A stretch of 64,000 nucleotides of DNA, from positions 1-64,000 of the forward strand of contig JACREQ010000076.1 of NCBI GenBank assembly GCA_016218155.1, given 5' to 3'. Position 1 is the stretch's first letter; every line of letters starts with the position of its first letter. A program made the translations under genes and the position numbers. Under the pieces are notes generated by a model. It had not been told where the DNA came from. It saw nothing but the letters and a program-made list of their open reading frames with translations, and did not search any database. Source of the DNA: Bacteroidia bacterium. Lineage in GTDB: Bacteria; Bacteroidota; Bacteroidia; Bacteroidales; GWA2-32-17. Positions 1 to 9,674 of this stretch are shown piece by piece.

Positions 1-3000
1 AGCATCTGTAACACTTATAATACTATATGTAGTTGAAACAGTAGGTGCAACATTTGTAGTGAATGGACTTGCTGCTGCATTAAATGTAGCAGGACCAGAA
101 CCATCATCACCAACCCATGTCCAAGGACCTGTTCCTGTTAAGGCTAATGTTATGTCAGTATTTCCACCATTACAAATCGAAACAGCACTAGGACTTGTTA
201 AAGCAATTGTAGGTAATGGATTTGAAATAACTGATACTTGCCATGTAGAAGTTGATGTTCCATTTTCAGCAGTAACGGTATAAGTTACCGGATTTGTAAA
301 ATCCTGTGCAACACCACTAGCTGGAGAAATTGTTGCTCCTGGAGAAACAGTAATTGTTGGAGTTAGAGCAGTAATATTTGTAGCGCAAGGCATTAAAATA
401 TTAACTGTATTTACACCAACTGTACTTGTTGTTTGAGAAGGAATATCAAAAGTTAAAATGTTATTTGCAGAACTGAGTTGTAAACCTATTTTTACGTCAT
501 CAACAAAAATATTATTTCCATAAGCACTAACTGCTTCAAAAATAACATAACGACCGTTACCTGTAGAACCAGCAGGCATATTAAATGCATATTCGTACCA
601 TTGATTGGCAGTTGCTTCAACAGGAGATAAAGTGTTCGAACGATTTATTGTACCTAGTAAAGTTGCACCAGTTGTATTTGGTAATGTGTTATAATAAACA
701 TTTACTAAATCTGCATTTGTAGGGTAACCATTATCGCGATACATCCAAAATCTTACTTCGTATAAATCACTTGGTAAATCTAAACCTGGTGTAACCAAAA
801 TACCTGTTGTTCCGGTACTATAATTATAGCAATTATAGCTTGACATTGCAGCACCTGAATGAGGCGTACAAGTTGGATAAACACCAGTAGTTTGTCTATC
901 CCATGGAGATGTACTTGGATTTGACCAACACATTGGGGCATAAGTTGCACCATCAAAACTTTCTATATATGGGAAAATATTTACATTATCACAAGGAGTT
1001 ACAAAAGTAAATGGGCCAACCCAAGTACTTGTACTTCCACCGCAATCAGCTTGTACATAAAAACTATAAGAAGTATTAGATGTTAGTGAAGTTAAGCTAT
1101 ATGAATTTGCTGTTAAACCAGAAACTAAGGTTCCAGTACCTTGAGTAAATCCTAAAGTACCCCATTCAATGTTCCAAAGTAATTCTGTACTGCCAGCAGT
1201 CCAACCTAAAGTTGCAGCACTATTTGTGATACTTGTTGCATTTAAAGCTGTTGGAGCAATACATGCAGGAGGTACTGTTACGTTTACTGTATAGTCTTCA
1301 AAACAACCCCAGCTTCCAGTATAACAAGGTGTTGCAGGACCAGCATCAAGTCCACCAATTCTCATTCTGTGATTACCAAGTGTTGCTGTACCAGGAACTA
1401 CAAATGTTGCAACTAAAGTTGTTGGATTTGAAGCTAAAGATGTACCAGTATAAACCTCTTCACCTAAATCAAGAAAATCTAAATCATCATTCCAATCAAT
1501 CCATATTTTTGTATCATATGTATAACCTGTTGCGTAAGTAATATTTACAGTAACAGTTGTTAATTGTGCAATATTTGCAACCATTGCTGAATAATCACCA
1601 TAATTACCAGTTTCTGCAACAGTAGTATTGTTAATTGTACCACAAGTTACATTTGTAATTCCAATACCATCAACTGAAGAAGGAGCTGGAGTACAGTAAC
1701 CAGTAAAGAAAGTAAATGGTCCGGCCCAAATACTAGTACTTCCACCACAATCAGCTTGAACATAATAGCTATAAGATGTATTAGCCAACAAACTGGATAC
1801 GGAATAAGGATTTGTAACTCCGGATGTTGTTGGTGTACCTGTTGGAGTAAATCCTAAAACACCTAATTCAATATTCCAAAGAACCTCTGTTCCACCTGCA
1901 GTCCAACTAAGAGTTGCAGAATTTGCTGTAACTCCTGTAGCAGTTAAAGCTGTTGGAGCAACACAAGCCGGAGGAGTTGTAACAGTTATTGTATAATCTT
2001 CGAACTCACCTCTAGAAAGACTTGCGCAAGGTAAAGAAGGATTAGAAGAGTTATAATCAGTAACAATTCTCATCGTATAATTTCCAAGTGCCGTACCAAC
2101 AGGAATAGTAATAATTCCAGTAAATGGACCATTACCATAACTTGTAGTATTAAAAACTTTTTCAGTTGTATTATCAAAAACTAAATCTTTATTCCAATCT
2201 ACCCAAATAGAAAAACCAACTGTACCACCAATTATACTTGCATTAAAATTGAAAGTGCTATTCGCATAACCTTGAACAACCTGTGCTGTGCCATTAAAAT
2301 AACCACCAGTTGCAAAACCTGATGCTAAATTTGAAATATTTAATGAGCCACCAGTTGTTGTAAAATTATCAACATATGATAAATTACTTACACTTGAAGG
2401 AGTACAATATCCTGTATAAAAAGAGAAAGGACCAGCCCATGTACTTGTACTTCCACCACAATCAGCCTGAACATAGAAAGAATATGCTGTATTTCCGGTT
2501 AATCCAGATAAATTATACGAAGTTGAAGTTAATCCATTTACAGTTGTTCCTGTACCTTGAACAAAACCAGTTGTACCCCATTCAATATTCCAAAGTGTTT
2601 CTGGTCCATTTGGAGTCCATCCAAGAACAGCAGAATTAGTAGTAATAGTTGTTGCAGTTAATGCTCCAGGAACCAAACATGAAGCAGGAGTAAATTCATA
2701 TGCTCCCATATCTGGTGTTGTAGCATTACGGGTAATTCCATCAATATCTAAAGTAATTAGAACTGGAGTGCCTAAATTATTTAAAGCTGGATTTGATGGA
2801 TGCAAATCATTTGCTCCAACAAAAATCGGATCAACATTTAAGGAATTTGCATCTTGTGTGCTTGCTGTTTGCCAGTTAGCTAATGTTGCCTGATCAGCAG
2901 TAGCATATCCTACAAAATTATTTGTTCCGGCAGCAATAAATAAATCGTTATAATTTGAAGTAATTGTTGCAGCGGCAACTTTATAAATACAATACCTTTT

Positions 3001-4755
3001 TGATGTAGCATTACCAGATACAGAAAAGTTTGCAAAAATATTATTTGCTAAAACTACAGTACCTCCATTAATGTATGCAGCAGCTACTGTTGCGTTTCCA
3101 TTTAAGCCAACATTAACAGTATTATAAGAAAGGGCAACTGATCCAGTGCCAGTCATATTAACAGCTAATGGACGACATACCATAGTTGCACTTGCTGTAG
3201 CAATTGCATGTGAGAAACCATAAATTATATTGTTGTATGCTGCTCCTTGAAAAGTAGCAGGTACATCCAATCTAATTCCATATAATAAAGCAGTGGTTGC
3301 TGTTGATGTACTTGTTATATTATATACCTTATTATTAAATACCTGACTATTACCTCTTACATTTTCCATAAAAATACCATAAAGGGTAACACCACCTGTT
3401 ACAGTTGCGTTTCTAACAGTATTGTTAAAAACCATTGCATCCTGACTGGAAGTTAAACGTAATGCACTTAAAGTTGAGCCACCATTTCCAATATCATTTG
3501 CAGAATTTGCTCCGATTGTACAATTGCTTACTTCAGTTGATAAATCTGGAAAAGCTGCTGTTCCTGTACAAACAATACCATTGTATGAATTTTCAATTAC
3601 AACAAATTGAAATTTATTATTTGAATTTGCACCAGTAGCATTTGTTGCAGCTGTTGCAACATTCTGATAAATACCTCTTGAGCCAGTATTTGCTCTGTTT
3701 AATATAATCTTACAATTTTTAATAATATTATTTTGTGCTCCATCAATTGCAGAAGCATTTTTAATAAAATAACCGTACTCAACTGCACTACCTGTAGCTT
3801 CAGTTATATCTATTCCATCAAAAGTAAAATAATCGCCACCATTTATTGTAATACCAGCATCAGTTCCTGCTGTTCCGGTAGGTCTTAAAATTGGATTTGC
3901 ACCAGCTCCGAATTTTTGAAAAGTAATAGTATTTGCAGCTGTACCGGTTGCATTAATTGCAGGTACATCCTCAGTAAATGTTAATCCTGTAAGAACGCGG
4001 AATGTAACAGCACCAGAAATACCATCACTGTTTAAATAGGTTGCAGCAGCAGTAAAAGATGCAAAATTACCAGTACCATCATGAAGCATTGGAACAGATG
4101 TAGGAAGTGTATTATCAATTGTGTAAATTCCATGTAATGGACTTGGAGCTTGAGATACTAAAGATATCTCATCAATTGATGCAGGAGGATTAACACCACC
4201 CGAACCATCATTTTTCCATCCAAAGATTAGTCTGAAAGTTGTTCCTGCTAATCCGGCTGGTAAAAAATATGTTGCTGTTTGATAGGTAGTTTGAAGTACA
4301 AGATAATTTGTTGTACCTGTAACATCAGTACTGCCTGTTACTGTCATTGAGTTTGCAACCGGAGTGCTTGTTGTTGGAGCAGTATAAACAAAAGGTCTAT
4401 CCCAAGAACCTGACTCACCACTATTTTTCCATTTAAACGATAAAACTATTTTTGTTTCACCAGCTGGAACTGTTATATCTTTATAAAAATAAGATACTTG
4501 AGTCAATGTGTTTGTGTATGCATTTGTAACTCCTAAATCATTAGAAACAAATGCTGCATTTGTTCCGGCGGAAGGCACTGAAACAGTTCCTACATTCCAT
4601 GTATTTGTAGCGTCATTTACAGTTGTCCAACCATTTGCAGTAAAGTCTGCACCTGTTTCAAATCCACCATCACCGGTAGGATTAATCAATATCGTTTGCC
4701 CATACGTAAACACGCTGAACAAAACCGATACAATTAGTAAGGAAATTTTTCTCAT
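1..4755 (-). CDS. Giant secreted adhesin-like protein, FN3 and GEVED repeats (3' end outside window)
   Basis: The reading frame is open from ATG at 4755 to the window edge, giving 1585 residues with no stop, so the C-terminus is missing. A signal peptide (about 1-20, ending in YGQ) is followed by a jelly-roll-like domain (21-200), an Asn-rich parallel beta-helix-like region (200-685), then FN3 (about 688-780), GEVED-like (780-923), FN3 (928-1018), GEVED-like (1020-1160), FN3 (1165-1248), a MAM-like adhesion domain (1250-1428) and Ig-like sequence to the edge. The FN3 copies share the motif YVQADCGGSTS. In Bacteroidota such proteins are surface or extracellular adhesins, usually with a T9SS sorting domain at the unseen end. 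T9SS export is therefore inferred. The short plus-strand frames across this gene are shadows of it. Confidence 0.85.
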   Translation of the reverse strand, partial: MRKISLLIVSVLFSVFTYGQTILINPTGDGGFETGADFTANGWTTVNDATNTWNVGTVSVPSAGTNAAFVSNDLGVTNAYTNTLTQVSYFYKDITVPAGETKIVLSFKWKNSGESGSWDRPFVYTAPTTSTPVANSMTVTGSTDVTGTTNYLVLQTTYQTATYFLPAGLAGTTFRLIFGWKNDGSGGVNPPASIDEISLVSQAPSPLHGIYTIDNTLPTSVPMLHDGTGNFASFTAAATYLNSDGISGAVTFRVLTGLTFTEDVPAINATGTAANTITFQKFGAGANPILRPTGTAGTDAGITINGGDYFTFDGIDITEATGSAVEYGYFIKNASAIDGAQNNIIKNCKIILNRANTGSRGIYQNVATAATNATGANSNNKFQFVVIENSYNGIVCTGTAAFPDLSTEVSNCTIGANSANDIGNGGSTLSALRLTSSQDAMVFNNTVRNATVTGGVTLYGIFMENVRGNSQVFNNKVYNITSTSTATTALLYGIRLDVPATFQGAAYNNIIYGFSHAIATASATMVCRPLAVNMTGTGSVALSYNTVNVGLNGNATVAAAYINGGTVVLANNIFANFSVSGNATSKRYCIYKVAAATITSNYNDLFIAAGTNNFVGYATADQATLANWQTASTQDANSLNVDPIFVGANDLHPSNPALNNLGTPVLITLDIDGITRNATTPDMGAYEFTPASCLVPGALTATTITTNSAVLGWTPNGPETLWNIEWGTTGFVQGTGTTVNGLTSTSYNLSGLTGNTAYSFYVQADCGGSTSTWAGPFSFYTGYCTPSSVSNLSYVDNFTTTGGSLNISNLASGFATGGYFNGTAQVVQGYANSTFNFNASIIGGTVGFSIWVDWNKDLVFDNTTEKVFNTTSYGNGPFTGIITIPVGTALGNYTMRIVTDYNSSNPSLPCASLSRGEFEDYTITVTTPPACVAPTALTATGVTANSATLSWTAGGTEVLWNIELGVLGFTPTGTPTTSGVTNPYSVSSLLANTSYSYYVQADCGGSTSIWAGPFTFFTGYCTPAPSSVDGIGITNVTCGTINNTTVAETGNYGDYSAMVANIAQLTTVTVNITYATGYTYDTKIWIDWNDDLDFLDLGEEVYTGTSLASNPTTLVATFVVPGTATLGNHRMRIGGLDAGPATPCYTGSWGCFEDYTVNVTVPPACIAPTALNATSITNSAATLGWTAGSTELLWNIEWGTLGFTQGTGTLVSGLTANSYSLTSLTSNTSYSFYVQADCGGSTSTWVGPFTFVTPCDNVNIFPYIESFDGATYAPMCWSNPSTSPWDRQTTGVYPTCTPHSGAAMSSYNCYNYSTGTTGILVTPGLDLPSDLYEVRFWMYRDNGYPTNADLVNVYYNTLPNTTGATLLGTINRSNTLSPVEATANQWYEYAFNMPAGSTGNGRYVIFEAVSAYGNNIFVDDVKIGLQLSSANNILTFDIPSQTTSTVGVNTVNILMPCATNITALTPTITVSPGATISPASGVAQDFTNPVTYTVTAENGTSTSTWQVSVISNPLPTIALTSPSAVSICNGGNTDITLALTGTGPWTWVGDDGSGPATFNAAASPFTTNVAPTVSTTYSIISVTDA

Positions 4756-4793
4756 AATTTATTTGATTTTGGTTTATTTTAAATTATTAATTA

Positions 4794-4801
4794 CAAAAGT
4801 A
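4794..4801 (-). promoter_or_regulatory. -7 promoter element of the adhesin gene
   Basis: On the minus strand this reads TACTTTTG, an exact match to the Bacteroidota TAnnTTTG -7 consensus, about 40 bases before the start codon at 4755. No clear TTTG -33 box is seen at the expected distance. Confidence 0.45.
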
Positions 4802-4889
4802 AGCAAGAAAAAGATACCACCCATATATAATTAGTGTAAACTTCTAATTGTTTAGTCAAAAAATGTTAATGATAAATGATGTGAAAAGC

Positions 4890-5831
4890 CTAGTTTTTCT
4901 CTGAGATGTACCTTTCTGCATCAATTGCAGCCATACAACCACTGCCTGCAGCTGTAATTGCCTGACGATAGTGTTTATCCTGAACATCACCACAAGCAAA
5001 AACTCCGGAAATATTAGTTTTACATGTTCCTGGAACTGTTTCTATATAGCCCACCTCATCAGTTTTAACCCATGGTTTAAACACTTCACTATTTGGCTGA
5101 TGACCAATCGCTACAAAAAAACCATGAATAGAAATATGAACTTCTTCGTTGTTTTTATTTGTTAAAAGCACACCAGTAACTCCAGACATATCACCAACAA
5201 TTTCCTTTGTTGTATGCTGAAATAAAACTTCAATATTTTTAGTCTTAAATACCCTCTCCTGCATAGCCTTTGAAGCACGCAAAAAATCTTTTCTTACAAC
5301 AAGATAAACTTTATTACACAACCCAGCAAGATATACTGCTTCTTCACATGCTGTATCGCCTCCTCCGGCAACAACAACATCTTTTCCACGGTAAAAGAAT
5401 CCGTCGCATGTTGCACATGCACTTACTCCGGTTCCTTTAAATTTTTCTTCTGATTCTAATCCAAGATATTTTGCTGTAGCTCCTGTTGCGATTATTACTG
5501 AATCTGCTTCAATTAATTTATTGTCATCAATCCAGACTTTATGAATTGGTCCTGAAAAATCAACTTTTGTTGCTATTCCAAACCGGATATCAGCACCAAA
5601 ACGCTCGGCTTGTTTTTTTAGGTCTTCCATCATTTCTGGTCCGGTAACACCTTGTGGATAACCAGGAAAATTCTCAACCTCAGTTGTTGTTGTTAGCTGA
5701 CCACCTGGCTGTAAACCTTCGAACAATAGTGGTTTTAAATTTGCTCGTGATGCATAAATTGCAGCAGTATAACCTGCAGGTCCACTTCCAATTATAAGGC
5801 ATTTTACTTTTTCAGTTGAAATATCGCTCAT
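4890..5831 (-). CDS. trxB: Thioredoxin reductase (NADPH)
   Basis: 313 residues, the normal length for low-molecular-weight thioredoxin reductase. It transfers electrons from NADPH through FAD and a redox disulfide to thioredoxin in the cytoplasm. The FAD-binding GSGPAG motif is at 15-20, the redox-active CATC (C139, C142) follows the substrate-loop region, and the NADPH-binding GGGDTA is at 156-161. The C-terminal GDV motif of the FAD domain (ACGDVQD) is present. Nothing is missing. It stands alone between the adhesin and the DUF4249/TonB pair. A GC-rich hairpin repeat lies upstream. Confidence 0.96.
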   Translation of the reverse strand: MSDISTEKVKCLIIGSGPAGYTAAIYASRANLKPLLFEGLQPGGQLTTTTEVENFPGYPQGVTGPEMMEDLKKQAERFGADIRFGIATKVDFSGPIHKVWIDDNKLIEADSVIIATGATAKYLGLESEEKFKGTGVSACATCDGFFYRGKDVVVAGGGDTACEEAVYLAGLCNKVYLVVRKDFLRASKAMQERVFKTKNIEVLFQHTTKEIVGDMSGVTGVLLTNKNNEEVHISIHGFFVAIGHQPNSEVFKPWVKTDEVGYIETVPGTCKTNISGVFACGDVQDKHYRQAITAAGSGCMAAIDAERYISEKN

Positions 5832-5854
5832 GTTTTTTATTATTTATTCCTTTT

Positions 5855-5945
5855 GCATTCGCCGCAGCGTATCAAAGGGTTTTCATTGCATAATTAGATT
5901 TTTCACTTTTCCGCCGCTCCGCTGCGGCAGAGGACAGAATGACAT
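5855..5945. repeat. GC-rich palindromic intergenic repeat
   Basis: A GC-rich island in very AT-rich surroundings. It holds the hairpin GCCGC-TCCGCT-GCGGC (5913-5928) and ends in GACAGAATGAC, the complement of the GTCATTCTGTC-type edge also seen in the repeats near 47500, 50080 and 53530. It encodes nothing. It looks like a diverged member of the same repeat family. Confidence 0.5.
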
Positions 5946-5998
5946 TCTTTTTTTAAGAAAGCAAAGATAATTATTTTTTTATTTCAGCATCTCTTTAC

Positions 5999-6889
5999 CT
6001 AATTCGGGATATGAAGTGTATCTAAATATACTCCATATCCACCCCAAACTCCAAGAGCTCCACCAGAAATATTTGTTCTGGCAGTAATTGGAGAGGCAAA
6101 CGGATTGCCATCAGTCATAAACTGCTGTTCAACCGAATACCAAAAATCGTAATGAAAAGCATCTATTGTACAAAGCTTTACCACTACAGTTTCGCCCTTT
6201 CTGAAATAAAACCGTGAAACACCTGCTGAATCAAGCCCTCTATTATCATACATATTATCTTCTAGTGGATTACGACCTCTTTCTAATGAATATTCGCAAA
6301 ATTGTCCGTTAAAAAATTTATCATCGGTTACAGAAGGATAAGGTCTAAGATAAATACTATCTCGTCCTAAAACTTTTGTAAAAATCCGATAATAATTACC
6401 TAATGTATCCGGATCAATAAGATAAAGCCAAACAAAACCTAAAGAATCCTGATTTCTATCAACTTTAAATTTTAAACTGTCTATTTTTACTGTCGGATAA
6501 ATTCCGGTATGCGACGTATAAATTTTATCACCTATCTCAACTTTTAACCAGTATGTTTTTCCTGTTTGCCCAATTATTGTACTCCCAACATATTTGAATT
6601 TAGGAAAGACATAAGGATCATAAGTGATAGTTAACGAATCAGTTGTCACACCATCTGTAACAGAAACTCTGGCATTAAATTTAATCATATTTAACAATGC
6701 AACAGAGTCAACCGGATCAAAATATGGAGCGTTCATTGTTACAAAAACCCAAGCTAATTGCCCTTCTTCAATTGCTCCTTCAATAACAATTTTTGATTCA
6801 GGTGTGGGTAAATCAACTGTAATTTCCTTTTCACAGGAAATCATTATCCACGAAATTGAAAATAATATAATAGTTAATATTCTGTTCAT
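5999..6889 (-). CDS. DUF4249 family lipoprotein
   Basis: 296 residues with a lipoprotein signal (hydrophobic 4-17, lipobox ending at C19, MISCEKE), so it is probably anchored in an outer or periplasmic membrane leaflet. The sequence is beta-rich, and the segments around ESKIVIEG near the N-terminus and the final GVYLDTLH fit the DUF4249 family as I know it. That family sits next to TonB-dependent receptors in Bacteroidota and probably assists uptake of an unknown substrate. Its start lies 2 bases from the stop of the receptor gene's downstream neighbour boundary at 6892, so the two genes are translationally coupled, with the receptor first. The substrate cannot be told from the sequence. Confidence 0.85.
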   Translation of the reverse strand: MNRILTIILFSISWIMISCEKEITVDLPTPESKIVIEGAIEEGQLAWVFVTMNAPYFDPVDSVALLNMIKFNARVSVTDGVTTDSLTITYDPYVFPKFKYVGSTIIGQTGKTYWLKVEIGDKIYTSHTGIYPTVKIDSLKFKVDRNQDSLGFVWLYLIDPDTLGNYYRIFTKVLGRDSIYLRPYPSVTDDKFFNGQFCEYSLERGRNPLEDNMYDNRGLDSAGVSRFYFRKGETVVVKLCTIDAFHYDFWYSVEQQFMTDGNPFASPITARTNISGGALGVWGGYGVYLDTLHIPN

Positions 6890-6891
6890 TG

Positions 6892-9291
6892 TTAAAACTT
6901 AAAATTAAATGTTAAAGCCGGCAAAATAGAGAAGAGTGAAATTTGTTTGGCAGTTGTTTTAATAGAATAATGCTCAAGATCAACATCTGAATTAAAATAA
7001 ATCATATATGGGTTTTTTCTATTATAAACATTATACACAGAAAAATTAAGTAATTTTTCCCATTTCTTGTTTTTAACAGGAAAATTATATGTTATTGACA
7101 CATCAGCTCTGTTATAAGCAGCCATTCTGAATGAATTTCTTTCACCATATTCGTTTATTATTCTGCCTTCTATCATATATCTCGCAACCGGCAATGTTGT
7201 TGCATCTCCAGTAGCATAAATAAATACTGCTCCAAAAGACCATCTATCATTAAGTTCATATGTGCAAGTTACTGAAAGATCATGTCTGCGGTCATATTTT
7301 GCAGGATATTCTTTTCCTAAATTAACATCATCAAATTGCCTTACTGTTTTTGCAAGAGTATATCCTACCCATCCGGTAGCTTTACCTACACGTTTTTTAA
7401 AGAAAAATTCTGCTCCATAAGAAGTCCCTTTTCCAAATGTAAAATTATTATCAGGATTATTTGCCATGTTATCATCTGACGTTGCTCCTTCTTTATAATC
7501 GATAAGATTTGTTATTCTTTTATAATAAACCTCTACAGATGTTTCAAACATGTCCTTTTTAAAATTTTTAAAATAACCAAGTGCATATTGTGTGGCAAAC
7601 TGCGGTTTTATTAATTGTGTACTTGGCATCCATATATCCGTAGGTAATGTTGCCGACGACATACTTGCAAGATGAATATACTGATAGTTCTGCGTAAAAC
7701 TTGCTTTTATCGAAGATGTTTTATTAACAACGAGCCTAATTGAGGCTCTGGGTTCAGCATGTTTATATGTAACAAGAACCTCTCCTCTTTTATAATAAGC
7801 GGTATCCTGATTTCTGCCTAACTCATCTCGCAAGTAACGTGTAAAAGGTCCAATCTGCTGAAAAAGTGTTCCTCTTACCCCTGCAGAAATTTTCACATAT
7901 TCACTTAAATCGTATTCATCAGTAACATATACTGAAGCATCATTAGCATAATATCTGATAGTTGCACCGGTATTAAAATCGGTTCCTCCAATTCTTGCGG
8001 TTGCACTGCTTGGAGTAAAAATATGATAAATATAATTTGCACCAAATTTAACATTATGCAATATTCCTGGTATCCATGTAAAATCTGTTTTTACACTAAA
8101 GTCACGAACACCACTGAATAACTTAAACTCAAAATCGTCCATCTCTCCCTGAAATTCGAATTTATAATCGCTGAATGTTGCTGTGGTATTCAAAAATAGT
8201 TTATCGTTAAATAAATGATTCCACCTTAATGATGTAGTTGCATTTCCCCAAGGGAACCTCATTGTAAAACCATCTTTTTTATTTTTGTACGAAAAAACAT
8301 CCCTTCCGAAATACCCGCTTAAAAAAACTCTGTCTTTATCGGTAAACCGATAATTTATTTTTGTATTTAAATCGTAAAAATAATATCCTGTACCCTGATA
8401 ATTTGGCTTTAAAAATGGCTTAACTATAACATCAACATATGTTCTTCTTCCCGAAACAATAAACGAACAAGTATCTTTTTTAATTGGACCCTGAATAGTT
8501 AATCTTGATGAAATAACACCTATTCCTCCATCAACCTGCAATTTTTGATTATTACCATCTTTCATTGTAACATCAAGCACAGAAGACAGCCTTCCTCCGT
8601 AATTTGCAGGCATTCCACCTTTAATTAAATTAACATCCTTTACTGCATCGGCATTAAAAACCGAAAAAAATCCAAACAAATGACTTGCATTATATACTAT
8701 TGCCTCGTCAAGTAAAATCAGATTTTGATCAGGACCTCCTCCTCTAACATAAAAACCTGCATTACCCTCACCACCTGAAGAAACACCGGGCATTAACTGA
8801 ATGGTTTTTAAAATATCCACTTCGCCCATGAAAGCGGGAATAGATTTTATTTTTTCTATTGGAAGTTTAAAAGATGACATTTCAATACTCTCAATATTTT
8901 TATTTGTCTTCTCACCTGTTACAACAACTTCGTTACCTATAATTACAGCTTCTTCCTGACTAATATTTATTTTTAAATCTTTATCAAGTTTAATTTTCTG
9001 AGTAAAATCTCTGTAACCGATATAAGAAACTACTAACTGATATTCACCCTTTGGCAGAGTAAGAGAAAAAAAACCATAACTGTTAGTTACAGTTCCTTTT
9101 GATAATTCTTTTACATAAATATTTGCACCAACAAGATCTTCACCTGTGCGTTTCTCGCGAACATAGCCACTAATTGTATACTTCTGCCCAAAAGCTTCTA
9201 CTGTAAAAAAGACTAATGCAATTTGTATCAGTAAAAAGAATTTCAGATAGAAACTCAATTTTCTTAAATTATAATAGTCAAAACGTTTCAC
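6892..9291 (-). CDS. TonB-dependent outer-membrane receptor with carboxypeptidase-like N-terminal domain
   Basis: 799 residues. A basic N-terminus and hydrophobic signal (about 14-35, ending EAFGQ) are followed by a CarboxypepD_reg-like domain (38-120; GYVREKRTGEDLVGANIYV), a plug domain (about 125-240; VRGGGPDQNLILLDEA is the typical plug strand) and a 22-strand-type beta-barrel ending in aromatic FKF. It imports a ligand through the outer membrane using TonB/ExbB/ExbD energy. With the DUF4249 lipoprotein 2 bases downstream it forms a two-gene uptake unit. This is not a SusC/SusD pair: there is no SusD and the protein is shorter than a typical SusC. The ligand is unknown. Confidence 0.93.
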   Translation of the reverse strand: MKRFDYYNLRKLSFYLKFFLLIQIALVFFTVEAFGQKYTISGYVREKRTGEDLVGANIYVKELSKGTVTNSYGFFSLTLPKGEYQLVVSYIGYRDFTQKIKLDKDLKINISQEEAVIIGNEVVVTGEKTNKNIESIEMSSFKLPIEKIKSIPAFMGEVDILKTIQLMPGVSSGGEGNAGFYVRGGGPDQNLILLDEAIVYNASHLFGFFSVFNADAVKDVNLIKGGMPANYGGRLSSVLDVTMKDGNNQKLQVDGGIGVISSRLTIQGPIKKDTCSFIVSGRRTYVDVIVKPFLKPNYQGTGYYFYDLNTKINYRFTDKDRVFLSGYFGRDVFSYKNKKDGFTMRFPWGNATTSLRWNHLFNDKLFLNTTATFSDYKFEFQGEMDDFEFKLFSGVRDFSVKTDFTWIPGILHNVKFGANYIYHIFTPSSATARIGGTDFNTGATIRYYANDASVYVTDEYDLSEYVKISAGVRGTLFQQIGPFTRYLRDELGRNQDTAYYKRGEVLVTYKHAEPRASIRLVVNKTSSIKASFTQNYQYIHLASMSSATLPTDIWMPSTQLIKPQFATQYALGYFKNFKKDMFETSVEVYYKRITNLIDYKEGATSDDNMANNPDNNFTFGKGTSYGAEFFFKKRVGKATGWVGYTLAKTVRQFDDVNLGKEYPAKYDRRHDLSVTCTYELNDRWSFGAVFIYATGDATTLPVARYMIEGRIINEYGERNSFRMAAYNRADVSITYNFPVKNKKWEKLLNFSVYNVYNRKNPYMIYFNSDVDLEHYSIKTTAKQISLFSILPALTFNFKF

Positions 9292-9352
9292 TTAAAATTT
9301 TTATAAAATGCAATCAGATGTAAAATTGCTAAAATTATTTATTTATTAAAAA

Positions 9353-9384
9353 TTTGCAGTTAACTAAACGTTAATTTACTTTTG
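9353..9384 (+). promoter_or_regulatory. Promoter of tRNA-Pro
   Basis: TTTG (9353-9356) and TACTTTTG (9377-9384) are separated by 20 bases and match both parts of the Bacteroidota promoter consensus (TTTG at -33, TAnnTTTG at -7). The tRNA begins 35 bases after the -7 box. Confidence 0.7.
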
Positions 9385-9419
9385 CAATCCTAAAATAATT
9401 AAATGTTATTTAGAATAAT

Positions 9420-9493
9420 CGGGGTGTAGCGCAGTTGGCTAGCGTACTTGCATGGGGTGCAAGTGGTCGGAAGTTCGAGTCTTCTCACCCCGA
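9420..9493 (+). tRNA. tRNA-Pro (anticodon GGG)
   Basis: A full cloverleaf can be drawn: acceptor CGGGGTG pairs with CACCCCG, then come a D-arm (GCGC...GCGT), an anticodon stem CTTGC/GCAAG with loop ATGGGGT (anticodon GGG, G37), and a T-arm with loop TTCGAGT. C1-G72, discriminator A73 and the A32-U38 loop pair agree with proline identity and with known tRNA-Pro(GGG). The 3' CCA is not encoded. A terminator hairpin follows. Confidence 0.97.
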
Positions 9494-9499
9494 CAACCT

Positions 9500-9529
9500 A
9501 AAAAGAGGCTAATATTCAGCCTCTTTTTT
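9500..9529 (+). terminator. Terminator after tRNA-Pro
   Basis: The hairpin AAGAGGCT-AATATTC-AGCCTCTT is followed by a run of T residues just 3' of the tRNA, the form of an intrinsic terminator. Confidence 0.85.
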
Positions 9530-9674
9530 AATTCATATTTTCGTATTAAATATAAATTATTTAATTTGCTAAGGCATTATTCAATAATTTAATTTCTTTA
9601 ATGTTTTTTGCAAAATATTATTAATAACACTCTTATACTCATATCTTGATTTAAATACTTTAAAAATAATTAAT

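Noticed and set aside
1000-2700. Possible CRISPR array from the regular repeats
   Set aside because: The repeats are about 700 bases apart and lie within a continuous coding frame that encodes FN3 domains.
59-4834. Several plus-strand frames of 60-108 codons across the first 4.8 kb
   Set aside because: They lie opposite the long minus-strand adhesin frame, have low-complexity composition (Leu/Gln/His-rich antisense of Thr/Val/Asn codons) and no domains.
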